Source: Gimesia sp.
GTDB lineage: Bacteria > Planctomycetota > Planctomycetia > Planctomycetales > Planctomycetaceae
Reading direction: 5' to 3'
NCBI GenBank assembly: GCA_002706765.1
Contig: PAJV01000046.1
Location: 48,358 to 112,357, forward strand
Length of the DNA stretch: 64,000 bases
The notes under the pieces are model-generated. The model did not search any database. It saw only the letters and a program-made list of their open reading frames with translations, and was not told the origin of the DNA. A program made the position numbers and the translations under genes. Positions 1-9,161 of this stretch are shown here, in pieces. Positions within the stretch are counted from its first letter, which is position 1, and each line of letters starts with the position of its first letter.

Positions 1-194
1 AGGCGCACGAGCTGGTGTCCAAACTCGAAATCAAGAAAAATGTGATGCTGGTGACGTTAAAGAGAGAAGTGAAAGACTACACCTTCATCCCCTCGCTGCT
101 GATCAGCCAGGGGTTCAAGCTCAGCCTGTTCCGCGAAGAAGAAATCAACCTGGAAACGGCATTCATGGAATTGACCAAAGGGCTTGTTCAATAA
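1..194 (+). CDS. ABC transporter ATP-binding protein, C-terminal fragment
   Basis: This is the last 63 codons of a gene that begins left of the window; the stop codon is at 192-194. The end of the protein has the pattern seen at the C-terminus of many ABC-transporter ATPases that carry a DUF4162-like tail: a short beta-strand region followed by a closing segment ending in ETAFMELTKGLVQ, comparable to the LEEVFLxLT ending of that family. No Walker motif is inside the window, so the assignment rests on the tail alone and the substrate cannot be inferred. The gene runs toward the convergent esterase gene. A copy of the dispersed palindromic repeat begins only a few bases after its stop codon. 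Confidence 0.55.
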   Translation, partial: AHELVSKLEIKKNVMLVTLKREVKDYTFIPSLLISQGFKLSLFREEEINLETAFMELTKGLVQ

Positions 195-200
195 CCCAGG

Positions 201-286
201 CTGTGTCCAGTTTTACTGTAGTATCTCCCGACCCATATGAATCCAGCATATTAGATCGAGAGACGCCAGGGTTAAATGGGATGGGT
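201..286 (-). repeat. Dispersed palindromic repeat, copy A
   Basis: Read on the minus strand, this copy has the shared left arm (CATCCCATTTAACC, then GCGTCTCTC), a variable centre, and the shared right arm (ACTACAGTAAAACTGGACAC). The same pattern occurs at 18538-18624, 49772-49859 and 60207-60275. Here the inner right-arm block reads GAGATAC where other copies have GAGACGC, so its inner stem is partly decayed. It fills the gap between two convergent genes. Confidence 0.75.
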
Positions 287-300
287 TTCCGCCAGTCAGT

Positions 301-1107
301 TTATTTTTTCTTGCCGGCAGTTGCCCGTTTTGCTTTACGGGCTGCTTTCTCTTTTTCTTCTGCCGCTTTCACTTCTGCCTCAGGTTTGCGCACCTGCTGT
401 AACAACCATTCATAGACTTCCGGGTTATCATAAGTCTCGGTCCAGGAATCATGGGCCGCTTCCGGATAAACGGTAAATTTCACATCAGACTTTTCTTTTT
501 TGAGAACATCCACCAGAGTCTGGGATCGCTCAAGTGGCACTGCTGTGTCTTTGGCTCCGTGAAATACCCAGATGGGAACGTGCTTGATTTTCTTGACCCA
601 GAATTTTTCGCCACCCCCACAAATGGGAACCAGCGCGGCAAAACGGTAGGGAGTATAAGCCGCCAGTGACCAAGTACCAAAGCCTCCCATACTTAAACCA
701 GTCACATAGATCCGGTCTTTGTCGACTTTATATTTCTTTTCAATGTCATTTAAGAGCGCCGTCAGTTCGACTGGCTGCCAGAGCTGGTCTTCGGGACATT
801 GTGGGGAAACAACAATAAACGGAAACTCTTTACCGTTTTTGATCAGCTTCGGTGGGCCATGAACTGTTACCAGATCGAGGTCCTCTCCCCGTTCTCCTGC
901 CCCGTGCAGAAACAGGATCAGAGGCCATTTTTCTTTTTCATCATAGTTCTCAGGCAGTGAGAGCAGATATTTCATCTTGACGGGTATCATCGTGTTCAAT
1001 TCCGCTGCAGACTGATTTCCGACTTGAACTTTCTCTGCCGCTTCACCGGAAACAGGCGTTACATACAAAGACAACAGGAAACAGACAGCGAGTATTTTTT
1101 GTAACAT
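301..1107 (-). CDS. Secreted alpha/beta-hydrolase (carboxylesterase / prolyl-oligopeptidase-like)
   Basis: A 268-residue predicted exported serine hydrolase. Residues 1-24 form a signal peptide (MLQKILAVCFLLSLY...). The fold signature is clear: an HGAG oxyanion motif at 68-71, the nucleophile elbow GLSMGG at 137-142 (Ser139), a likely acid at Asp187 in GAKDTAV, and a likely His219 in EAAHDSW. This arrangement matches the esterase/phospholipase and PHB-depolymerase-like group within the prolyl oligopeptidase clan; the substrate is unknown. The last 28 residues are a Lys/Ala/Glu-rich tail. The ATG at 1107 is chosen over an upstream in-frame GTG at 1137 because GGGAGAG lies about eight bases before it and the signal peptide starts there. 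It is transcribed away from the HEAT-repeat gene. Confidence 0.85.
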   Translation of the reverse strand: MLQKILAVCFLLSLYVTPVSGEAAEKVQVGNQSAAELNTMIPVKMKYLLSLPENYDEKEKWPLILFLHGAGERGEDLDLVTVHGPPKLIKNGKEFPFIVVSPQCPEDQLWQPVELTALLNDIEKKYKVDKDRIYVTGLSMGGFGTWSLAAYTPYRFAALVPICGGGEKFWVKKIKHVPIWVFHGAKDTAVPLERSQTLVDVLKKEKSDVKFTVYPEAAHDSWTETYDNPEVYEWLLQQVRKPEAEVKAAEEKEKAARKAKRATAGKKK

Positions 1108-1424
1108 CTGGATTTCTCTCCCGGTTATAAATGTCACCCCTGGTAATATAGACGACTTAGGACATGAGCATGACAGAGAGCCCTAAAGACTTCAAGCACA
1201 AAGGATTCTCGAAATTCAGGTCGTCTTCGTTTCTGACAGCCAGCTTTTGAAAAAACAGGAAGACTACACAGACTACAAGACCCAGCTTCAGCACTGTCAC
1301 CGCACCGTTTAGAGTGCCATAAATCCAGAATGCTCTTCTAATATAAACCGTATTCTGGTAGATTTCTGGCTCAACTCTCTCACTCCATCCCTTTCTGTCA
1401 TTTTATCTTAATCCCCTCTCACTC
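1108..1424. other. Divergent intergenic region
   Basis: About 317 bases separate two divergent genes, so both promoters should lie here. I see no convincing -35/-10 pair, hairpin or conserved repeat, and no small ORF with a good ribosome-binding site. Confidence 0.5.
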
Positions 1425-4280
1425 ATGAATTCTGCTCCCCCTTGCGGAAATCGAAATTTACACACATATTCTGATTTCAGACGTGTTTTCTGGAAACCGT
1501 TCTGGATTGGATTAGTATTATGCTGCGCAGGCATATCTGGCTGTCAGAAAAGCATGTTGCAAAATGTGAGTGAGACGCCGATTGCCGTCAGTTTAAAAGA
1601 TAAAGTAGCTCGAAAAGTACCGGAGGACCTGCAGGGATTACAGGTTTACCTGGATCAGGACCTGTGGATCAGAAATCATAACTGGTCTCCGGAACAGGAA
1701 TGGAAAACCTTCCAGAAAAACAAACCAGGACATCATCTCGCACCGATTGATGCGCAACGCTGGGTATTTGGATCCGCCGATCAGAAAACACTATTGAGTG
1801 ACGCCACCCCTCCGAAACCCGCAACTGACTCACGGCAAAAAGCATTAAAAGCGAAACCGGAATCAGAAGAAACGATGCCAGAAGAATTGCCGCCTGAAAA
1901 GACAGCTAATTCGAATTCGAGCGATCCAACGAAACAGCAGAAACCGGAAAGCTGGTCATTTAACGCATTGCAGGATTTTTTCTTCGACCAGAATTCTCCG
2001 AACACAATGCTCACGGAAAACCAGCATTCTGATAAACTTGATTCTCTTCAGGAACTGTCAACATGGGACAACCTGTCTGGCTGGAATGCAACAATCCTCT
2101 GGGCCACCCTATCACCAGCAACGGCCATTGAGGCTTTGCCTGTTCTCGAAAAAATCGCATTCGATCTCCCACGCAAGTCTCAGACCAATGCGAAAAATGA
2201 TTCCGGCACATCAGACCAGACTTCTGTCTCAGAATCAATGCAGTATGCAGCCTTGAATGCGATCTCTCTGGTACTGGCCCGGGCCGATGCCATTCCACTC
2301 GAAACACACAACCGGTTAACTCAACTCCTGCAGCGTCCTGACCTTTCCCTTTTGTTGAGAAGCGAACTTTATCTCTCCCTGTCACGCTTTATGTCCCCTG
2401 CTGGAATTCCCTCGCTGGAACAGTCGCTGGAACTCAGTGACAGTGGTATGCAGCCTCCCAAATCATTGCGACGGGCAGCCATGCAAGCCTGTATTCTGCA
2501 TGGGTTCTGGTTTCACTCTGAAGAGAATCGGCCTGACGCCCCTGGTTTGGCTCGCACTTTCCGCCCCGATGAATGGCCAGCCAATATCATGCAGGTTCGC
2601 TGGGACTCGGATGCATATATGCGTTGGAACTTCGGTTACTGGGCAGCGTTAACCGGTCATCCTGATGCGGAAACCATTCTCACCTCAGAACTGAGGGATG
2701 CAGATCAGGTTGTTCAGACCAAGGCCATCGAACACCTGGGAATGCTGAAGACCGAAACGGCACTTCAGATCCTGAAAGAATATGCGCAGCGCCCGTCAGA
2801 AACAATGCGGGTTGCCGCTGTCAAGGGTCTCAGTTCCTGGGGGCCAATGCATCTCATCCCCTTGAAAGAGGACACTTCTTCTGCTGTCAGAATTGAAGTC
2901 GCCTCAGGGCTGGGAAAAACTCCCACCGCCGAATCCGCTCTGCACCTTCGGACACTTATCAGTGATCGCAGCTCTCAGGCGCAACAGACAGTAATTCAAG
3001 CAATCTCTGACTGGCCAGATGATCTGGCCGTACCATTATTACTGGATGGAATACAGGAAGGGGTTTACAAAACGCGTCGTCAAAGTATTTTGCAACTGGT
3101 GAGCCGAACCGGACTGGGCGGTTCAATCTCCATCGAAGCTTCGCAAAAAGAACGAGTCGCAGCTGTCAATGAACTGGTTCAGAGTGGCCAGCTCCCAGGC
3201 GGTTTCTGGGGCCAACTCATGCAACAGGGGCTCAAGCCAGAACAGGAAGTCAACCAGGGACGCGCGGCCGAACTCCAGTCCTATTTTCAAAGCCTGTTGA
3301 ATCGGTCTCGGGAAGCACCTGAATACCAGCAGGCCTACCAGGAACTGGAAAACATCAGTCCAGCCGAGGTCAAGGTGCTGGAGAAACTGATCAGGGAAAC
3401 TTCTATTGAGATTCCCAGTGAAATCTATACCGACCTGCTGGCAGGCCTGACCCCGGAGTATGCTGCCTTAAAACAGCTGGCCAGTCCGCATATCACAGAT
3501 CGACGTGAAGCCGCACAACAGTTATTTATCAGTTCACAGAAGATTTCTCTGAACCCTGTCGTCGTAGCCCGAATGCGAAAGCTGATGTTACACGAACAGG
3601 ATCGCCTGGTCTGGCGTATCGTGATCTCCTCGGTTGAAAAAGATAATTATGATGAAGCGGCTCAACTGGCATTACTGGCGATCAATCATAACTGGCCTGA
3701 CATCAGAATTCTGGGTTGCGAATATTTTGGCACTCATGGATTACCACAGTACGCCAACTGGCTGCTTCCCCTGCTGGATGATAAGAACCACACAGTTCAG
3801 TTAGCAGCCATCAGGGCAATCGGACAATGCCATAACCCCATCGCGATTTCAGGCATTCAGAAAGCGGGTGAAAGCCAGCCGCCGACATCGTCGCTGCGTT
3901 CCCTGATGACTCACTCAAATCGTCGGGTCCGGTTCGAAACGGTAGTCGCTTTGAGCCGGCTGGGTGATTTTGCCGGCATGCAGGAACTGCTGCGGCTCTC
4001 GAATGACACTCAGATATCGATGCGCAAAGAAGCGGTGCAGGAAATGGGGCTGTCCGGACAGACACGTTTTGTTGAGCCCCTGGTCCAGATGGCCTGGACG
4101 GAACGAAACAATTCCACACTCAAAGAGATCCTGATCAGTCTGGATAAACTGGTACCCGACTCGGAACAACCAGCAGATCTGAACCCGCAGCGAGACCAGT
4201 CAGATCAGGCAAAAATCTGGATGAACTGGTGGCAGACGCAACACTCAGGACAGGCTTCCCGGCTGTTTACAGGTCGTTAA
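1425..4280 (+). CDS. HEAT-repeat lipoprotein
   Basis: A 951-residue predicted lipoprotein. The N-terminus has a hydrophobic stretch around residues 25-38 ending in a lipobox-like ISGC (Cys about residue 40), so it is probably anchored in a membrane by lipid. Residues about 130-175 are a charged, low-complexity linker. The remainder is alpha-helical with repeated 30-35-residue units such as 'VAAVKGLSSWG', 'VQLAAIRAIGQC' and 'RFETVVALSRLG', the look of HEAT/PBS-lyase-type repeats that serve as protein-binding scaffolds. No catalytic motif is visible. The start has no strong ribosome-binding site, but the lipobox position supports a start close to here. A role as an envelope scaffold is inferred. 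The STAS-domain gene follows 95 bases later on the same strand. Confidence 0.75.
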   Translation: MNSAPPCGNRNLHTYSDFRRVFWKPFWIGLVLCCAGISGCQKSMLQNVSETPIAVSLKDKVARKVPEDLQGLQVYLDQDLWIRNHNWSPEQEWKTFQKNKPGHHLAPIDAQRWVFGSADQKTLLSDATPPKPATDSRQKALKAKPESEETMPEELPPEKTANSNSSDPTKQQKPESWSFNALQDFFFDQNSPNTMLTENQHSDKLDSLQELSTWDNLSGWNATILWATLSPATAIEALPVLEKIAFDLPRKSQTNAKNDSGTSDQTSVSESMQYAALNAISLVLARADAIPLETHNRLTQLLQRPDLSLLLRSELYLSLSRFMSPAGIPSLEQSLELSDSGMQPPKSLRRAAMQACILHGFWFHSEENRPDAPGLARTFRPDEWPANIMQVRWDSDAYMRWNFGYWAALTGHPDAETILTSELRDADQVVQTKAIEHLGMLKTETALQILKEYAQRPSETMRVAAVKGLSSWGPMHLIPLKEDTSSAVRIEVASGLGKTPTAESALHLRTLISDRSSQAQQTVIQAISDWPDDLAVPLLLDGIQEGVYKTRRQSILQLVSRTGLGGSISIEASQKERVAAVNELVQSGQLPGGFWGQLMQQGLKPEQEVNQGRAAELQSYFQSLLNRSREAPEYQQAYQELENISPAEVKVLEKLIRETSIEIPSEIYTDLLAGLTPEYAALKQLASPHITDRREAAQQLFISSQKISLNPVVVARMRKLMLHEQDRLVWRIVISSVEKDNYDEAAQLALLAINHNWPDIRILGCEYFGTHGLPQYANWLLPLLDDKNHTVQLAAIRAIGQCHNPIAISGIQKAGESQPPTSSLRSLMTHSNRRVRFETVVALSRLGDFAGMQELLRLSNDTQISMRKEAVQEMGLSGQTRFVEPLVQMAWTERNNSTLKEILISLDKLVPDSEQPADLNPQRDQSDQAKIWMNWWQTQHSGQASRLFTGR

Positions 4281-4375
4281 GTATGAATTCTCGTTTTTGA
4301 GGCACTTGATGGCTGTTCTCCTCTCGGGGTTATCAGTATCATGGGAGCTAATAATTATATCTCACTCTCCAAAGA

Positions 4376-4768
4376 ATGTTTTCATCACTGCGGAATTACT
4401 ACATGGCTAACTACCACGACGACTTTCAACTGGAATGGCATGGAAACACTGTCGTAATCATTCCTGCGAGCAATGTCGAATCAATGAGCTGGGATCTGAT
4501 TGAACAGGCCGCTGATATCGTCATGGCACCGCTTCAGGAAGTTGAAATTCCGATGGTTGTTTTTGACCTGAGCGATGTCAGTTATTTCGGCTCCGTGTTC
4601 CTGGCACTCCTGTTGCGCTGCCACAAACACGTTCGCAGCCGCGGCGGAGAGTTGGTTCTCTGTGGAGCCAGCAAGATGGCCAACGAACTCCTGCGTATCA
4701 CTGCTCTGGACACACTCTGGGCGATCTATGAGACAAGGGATGAAGCCCTGGATGCCCTGATGGGCTGA
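4376..4768 (+). CDS. STAS-domain protein (anti-sigma-factor-antagonist-like)
   Basis: A 130-residue single-domain protein matching the STAS fold: an N-terminal strand (VVIIPASN), the central [19 protein letters not shown] segment and a C-terminal [22 protein letters not shown] helix. STAS proteins act in partner-switching regulation with anti-sigma factors or kinases. The usual DSSG phosphorylation loop is replaced by GSVF, which keeps one Ser; whether it is phosphorylated cannot be told. No anti-sigma kinase is adjacent. An alternative start at 4403 (MANYHDD) would remove nine residues and is equally plausible. The LOG-family gene follows after 57 bases, so the two may be co-transcribed. Confidence 0.8.
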   Translation: MFSSLRNYYMANYHDDFQLEWHGNTVVIIPASNVESMSWDLIEQAADIVMAPLQEVEIPMVVFDLSDVSYFGSVFLALLLRCHKHVRSRGGELVLCGASKMANELLRITALDTLWAIYETRDEALDALMG

Positions 4769-4825
4769 CCGGGGATGATGTTCTCTATTCAGTCTCGACC
4801 CGCTATGTTAAAGGATTAATGGATC

Positions 4826-5896
4826 ATGTCGAGGAAATATCGCAAAACACGTCCCGGCGTTTCAGAGTCTGACGTATTACCAACAGAACACAGCTCAGAA
4901 CTTTATCCGCACCAGTCGATCGTTGCCAGTATCAAAGAGACGGCCGATAAACTTAAGCAGGACCAGGCTACCCGCGGCGACCTTAAAATTCTGGATCGTG
5001 CCCTCAAAGAACTGCGGTATGCTTTCAAGGTTTTCACTCCCTATCGAAAGCAGCGCAAAGTCACCGTCTTTGGTTCCGCCCGCACACTGCCCGATGACCC
5101 GGCCTACCAGCAGGCACTTCAGTTCGGTCGCAGAATGGCGGAGGAAAAATGGATGATCGTCACCGGCGCAGGCCCCGGAATCATGGAGGCGGCGCATGTG
5201 GGAGCCGGTACTGACATGTCCATGGGCGTCAACATCATGCTGCCCTTTGAACAGGAACCAAACTACGTCATTCACAAAGATGAAAAGCTGGTTAACTTAA
5301 ATTACTTTTTCACCCGCAAACTGCTGTTTGTCAAAGAAGTCCATGCCATCGTCTGCTGTGCCGGTGGATTTGGCACGCTTGACGAAGCATTTGAAACGCT
5401 GACGCTCGTTCAGACCGGAAAACGGGATCCCATGCCGATCGTCCTGCTGGATTCACCGGGCGGATCCTACTGGAAGGACTGGGAAGAATTCCTGAAAAAA
5501 AACCTGTTGAAACAGGAATGGATTTCAGAGGAAGACCTGTCCCTGTTTCATGTCACAGATGATATTGAAAATGCCGTCGATGAAGTGATCGGCTTTTACA
5601 GTGTCTATAACAGTATGCGATACGTTAAAGGACGACTCGTGCTTCGCCTGCATGTCGAACCCAGTAATGAATTCATTGAAAAACTCAATGATGAGTTCAA
5701 AGATATTCTCGACTCGGGGATTATCACAAAAGTCAACGCACACGAACTGGAAAAAGACGATGATCACCTGACCGATCTGCCTCGCATTTCACTGATGTTC
5801 AATCGCAAGAATCTCGGCCGACTCCGCCAGATGATCGATCGTATCAACTCAGAATTAGCTCCCCAGAGTTCTGAAGAGGAAGACGAGGAAGAATAA
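4826..5896 (+). CDS. LOG-family protein (Rossmann-like nucleotide-binding, TIGR00730 type)
   Basis: A 356-residue protein of the lysine-decarboxylase-like / LOG superfamily, whose characterised members hydrolyse nucleoside 5'-monophosphates to a base plus ribose-5-phosphate. The VTVFGSART strand starts the Rossmann-like domain (about residue 80), followed by [16 protein letters not shown] and [20 protein letters not shown]. The family motif is PGGxGTxxE; here Pro is Ala, but the GG, GT and Glu are present. The domain is flanked by an 80-residue N-terminal helical region and a C-terminal extension of about 110 residues ending in an acidic tail, so it is larger than minimal LOG enzymes of about 190 residues. 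No signal peptide is seen, so it is cytoplasmic. The exact substrate is not predictable. Confidence 0.85.
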   Translation: MSRKYRKTRPGVSESDVLPTEHSSELYPHQSIVASIKETADKLKQDQATRGDLKILDRALKELRYAFKVFTPYRKQRKVTVFGSARTLPDDPAYQQALQFGRRMAEEKWMIVTGAGPGIMEAAHVGAGTDMSMGVNIMLPFEQEPNYVIHKDEKLVNLNYFFTRKLLFVKEVHAIVCCAGGFGTLDEAFETLTLVQTGKRDPMPIVLLDSPGGSYWKDWEEFLKKNLLKQEWISEEDLSLFHVTDDIENAVDEVIGFYSVYNSMRYVKGRLVLRLHVEPSNEFIEKLNDEFKDILDSGIITKVNAHELEKDDDHLTDLPRISLMFNRKNLGRLRQMIDRINSELAPQSSEEEDEEE

Positions 5897-5922
5897 TTTA
5901 TTGAAATTTGGTCAGAAACAAG

Positions 5923-6546
5923 TTATCCCAGCAGGCTTTTGAATTCATCTTCATGCTTCAGCAGTTCCTGTAGTTTGACCATACTCCGGCTGATCATCAC
6001 TCTGACGGCAACATCCGATTTATCAAGTTGTTCCGCGATCTCTTTTGTTGGCAGACCTTCCACATATTTCAGGCGGATTGCTTCCCGGCTCTCTTCTGGC
6101 AGACTCTCCAGCGCCATCAGCAGTTTCATTTCCTTTGCCCCCCGGGAAAACGCCTGACTGGGACTGGTGATACTGGCAACCAACAGATCCATAAATCCCT
6201 GGCCTGCCCCATCGACCGAGACGGGTTGGCGGGCTTCACGTCCGGCTGCCCGTTTCTGAGCCTGAAAATACTTTCGATGATTGTCTATAATCCGGCGTTC
6301 AGCAAGATGACATAACCAGTTGAATGGTGGTTTCTGCTCGAAATCCATGCTTTGAAACGAATCGACGGCATTCAACGAGACCTCCTGCAGGATATCCGCA
6401 GCCTCCACCCTGGACTTGAGGGCATCACTCATGTTTTTGTTGATGAATGACAGCAGCGGAGCACGATGCAGTTCCAGAAAAGCCAGTAAAGCCGACTCAC
6501 TCCCCTGTTTGATCTCTGCAATCAGTATCTCAATATCCGTCGACAT
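5923..6546 (-). CDS. RNA polymerase sigma-70 factor, ECF-like
   Basis: A 207-residue sigma factor with region 2 (ALKSRVEAADILQEVSLNAV, then FNWLCHLAERRIIDNHRKY) and region 4 (LESLPEESREAIRLKYVEGL followed by an IAEQLDKSDVAVRVMISRSM helix-turn-helix). It directs core RNA polymerase to a set of promoters. The variant spelling of region 2 resembles the group expanded in Planctomycetes. The ATG at 6546 is preferred over the upstream 6558 start because AGGAG sits five bases in front of it. No anti-sigma factor is adjacent, but the Ser/Thr kinase at 6741 is divergently transcribed 194 bases away. Sigma factors of this type are often found next to such kinases in Planctomycetes, so a regulatory link is plausible but inferred. 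Confidence 0.88.
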   Translation of the reverse strand: MSTDIEILIAEIKQGSESALLAFLELHRAPLLSFINKNMSDALKSRVEAADILQEVSLNAVDSFQSMDFEQKPPFNWLCHLAERRIIDNHRKYFQAQKRAAGREARQPVSVDGAGQGFMDLLVASITSPSQAFSRGAKEMKLLMALESLPEESREAIRLKYVEGLPTKEIAEQLDKSDVAVRVMISRSMVKLQELLKHEDEFKSLLG

Positions 6547-6740
6547 AAATCTCCTCATCCCCTGTTAATTCCAGCTGATCGATTCTAAAACGTGTTCTGC
6601 TTTCCTACCTGTTCATTATCGGTTATTATGCGAACTCAGGATATATGCCTGTCAGCGTTATACCATCAATAAAGCCAGTCATCCACTGAAACTTTCAGGA
6701 TAATCCTAGTTGGAACTTCATCCAGAAATTCGGGAGCTCA

Positions 6741-8981
6741 ATGTTGTCTGCTTCAGAGCCAAATCAGCAGGTTTCAGAAAGTCAAATTGCCATCGATGCA
6801 CTTACCGAAGTGCTGGGGCGGTTTGTCAGTGAGTGGGAAACCTGCCAGGCTCCCCCCGACTTGAAGGACTATATTTCAGCGACTGATTCTCATAACCGGT
6901 TTCTGCTGATTGAACTGATTAAAGTTGACCTGGAATTTCGCTGGCAGCAGTTCAATTTTCCCAGACGTATTCTTGAATATCTCGATGATTTCCCCATTCT
7001 GGAAGAGCCTGAAATCCCCGTCGACCTGCTCTATGAAGAATTCCACCTGCGCCGTCAGAATGGATTCGAGGTCGACCCTGCTGAATACATCGGCTTATGC
7101 CCCACAGCTAACCCTCAACTCAGACAGCTGTTTGATCTCGATCATGCTTACAGCACGACGAAGATGTTCCTTCATTCCCCAACGCAGACATACCAGCAGT
7201 TTCAGCCCGGGGATACCGTTGATGACTTCGAACTGTTGACGCTCTTGGGCAAAGGAGCTTTTGCCAGGGTTTTTCAGGCACGACAAAAATCGATGCAGCG
7301 AATTGTGGCATTGAAAATCTCCGAGGATTCCAGCGATGAACCACAGACCCTGGCTCAACTGGATCATGACAATATTATTCGCGTGTTTGACCAGCGATTG
7401 CTGACGGACCAGAAGATCAGATTGCTCTACATGCAATATCTGCCCGGGGGTACTTTGCAGGCGGTCGTAGCGATTGTTCGCAAAACGGCCCCTGATGAAC
7501 GCTCAGGCAGAATACTTGTGAATGCCGTTGATCAGTCTCTGGATCTGAGAGGCGAATCGAGACCTGCTGAATCGATCATCTACCAGAAGTTTCAAGCATT
7601 ATCCTGGTCAGAAACGATCTGTTGGCTGGGAATTCGGCTGGCACAGGCGCTGGACTATGCCCATTACAAGGGAGTGTTACACCGGGATATTAAACCAGCA
7701 AATGTTCTACTGACAGCAGAAGGGATTCCCAAACTGGCTGATTTCAATATCAGCTTCAGTTCGCATGTCAGTGGCACTACCCCGGCGGCTTATTTTGGAG
7801 GCAGCCTGGCGTACATGTCGCCTGAACAGCTCGAAGCCTATGATCCGACTGATGCAAGACTCCCTGAAAGCCTGGACGAACGCAGTGACCTGTATTCTCT
7901 GGGACTGATGCTGGCAGAACTGTTAACGGGAATTCGCCCCTTCCACGAGCCCTCAATTCAGTCCGGCTGGTCCGACCTGCTGAAGCAGATGATCCAACAG
8001 CGTAAAACAGGTATTTCGTTATCTGCCAGCCCTCAACACCTGCCTTCCGACTGTCCGGAGCACCTGGTTACAGTTCTGCAGAAATGCCTGGCCCCCGATC
8101 CTGCCCAGCGCTGGAGTTCAGGAGCAGCACTTGCTAACCAGCTGGAACTCTGCCTGAATCCCCGGGCGCAGCAGATTCTGTTTCCCGCATCGAAAAGCTG
8201 GTTCGCAAAACTCAAAGGCTGGGAAATTCCCATCGTCATTCTGATTGTGGCAATCCCGAATATACTGGCGGGACTGTTCAATTTCTTTCATAACCAGAAA
8301 CATATTATTGAACACTTAAAAAACTCGCAGGATGCTTTCTGGAATATCCAATCCACGATCAACCTGATTGCGTATCCCACAGGTCTCGGCCTGGTTGGCT
8401 GGTTGACCTGGCAGTTGCTGCGGTCTGCTGCCGACAGCAAAATCAGCTCAAAACCGGATCTGGAAAAAAATGTCCGCATGCAGAAACGCTGCCTGCGTCT
8501 GGGGCATTATGCCGCACTGATCTGTACGGCGGAGTGGATCATTGCCGGAATCGCATACCCGATCAGTATGCATTATGCGATTGGTACATTACCGGTGACT
8601 GCCTACATCCATTTTCTGGGTTCCCTGCTGCTGTGTGGACTGATCGCTGCCAGCTACCCTTTTTTTGGTGTTACCTATTTCAGTTTGCATTCGATCTATC
8701 CGCGTCTGATTCAGAACTCTGATTTCACTCAGCTGGCTCCCGATTCGTATCAGCAACTCAAACGCTTGAGCTGGGTTTATCTGATTATGGCATTTCTGGT
8801 ACCTATGCTGAGTATCGCTTCACTGGCGATGATCAACCTGGATGACAAAATTGCGATCGGAATTCTCACCGTGGCGGGGACTCTAGGAGCAGTCAGCATC
8901 TTTCGTATTTTTCAGACCCTGCAGGCAGATCTGGACGCTCTTGAGGAACTTTCACGCCGTGTCCAGAATTCTCCCCCCTAA
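6741..8981 (+). CDS. Membrane-anchored serine/threonine protein kinase (DFN variant)
   Basis: A 746-residue protein. Residues 1-150 are an N-terminal region found in many planctomycete kinases; 163-480 form the kinase domain; and about 495-725 hold six hydrophobic segments that anchor it in the membrane. Kinase landmarks are the glycine loop LLGKGAFARVFQA (168-180), the ATP-binding Lys192 in ALKIS, the catalytic loop HRDIKPANVLL (314-324), SPEQL (360-364) and DERSDLYSLG (379-388). The magnesium-binding DFG motif reads DFN (334-336): Asp is kept, but Gly is Asn. There is an insert of about 40 residues (250-290) before the catalytic loop. It probably phosphorylates proteins in response to an envelope or membrane signal. 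Divergent from the sigma-factor gene. Confidence 0.9.
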   Translation: MLSASEPNQQVSESQIAIDALTEVLGRFVSEWETCQAPPDLKDYISATDSHNRFLLIELIKVDLEFRWQQFNFPRRILEYLDDFPILEEPEIPVDLLYEEFHLRRQNGFEVDPAEYIGLCPTANPQLRQLFDLDHAYSTTKMFLHSPTQTYQQFQPGDTVDDFELLTLLGKGAFARVFQARQKSMQRIVALKISEDSSDEPQTLAQLDHDNIIRVFDQRLLTDQKIRLLYMQYLPGGTLQAVVAIVRKTAPDERSGRILVNAVDQSLDLRGESRPAESIIYQKFQALSWSETICWLGIRLAQALDYAHYKGVLHRDIKPANVLLTAEGIPKLADFNISFSSHVSGTTPAAYFGGSLAYMSPEQLEAYDPTDARLPESLDERSDLYSLGLMLAELLTGIRPFHEPSIQSGWSDLLKQMIQQRKTGISLSASPQHLPSDCPEHLVTVLQKCLAPDPAQRWSSGAALANQLELCLNPRAQQILFPASKSWFAKLKGWEIPIVILIVAIPNILAGLFNFFHNQKHIIEHLKNSQDAFWNIQSTINLIAYPTGLGLVGWLTWQLLRSAADSKISSKPDLEKNVRMQKRCLRLGHYAALICTAEWIIAGIAYPISMHYAIGTLPVTAYIHFLGSLLLCGLIAASYPFFGVTYFSLHSIYPRLIQNSDFTQLAPDSYQQLKRLSWVYLIMAFLVPMLSIASLAMINLDDKIAIGILTVAGTLGAVSIFRIFQTLQADLDALEELSRRVQNSPP

Positions 8982-9112
8982 TTAATCCTCACCAGGTGAT
9001 CTTCTTAAACCCTTTCATTTCAAGCAGTAACCCACGCCAGTAGACATGCACATTTCGTTTTTCTGTTTTTTATATAAAATTGCTGTAACAGATTTTCTTC
9101 GTTCCCGCATGG

Positions 9113-9138
9113 TTAAGTGTGAGACACACAACACTTAA
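9113..9138 (+). promoter_or_regulatory. Inverted repeat in the leader of the His-rich gene
   Basis: TTAAGTGT (9113-9120) and ACACTTAA (9131-9138) are perfect inverted repeats separated by ten bases, ending about eight bases before the Shine-Dalgarno of the next gene. This could be an operator or an RNA hairpin; the sequence alone does not decide. Confidence 0.4.
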
Positions 9139-9161
9139 TCAAAATAATGAGGAACGAAACG

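Noticed and set aside
3811-4169. Antisense ORFs of 84-102 codons within the HEAT-repeat gene
   Set aside because: The plus-strand gene is clearly coding, with repeat periodicity; these are shadows.
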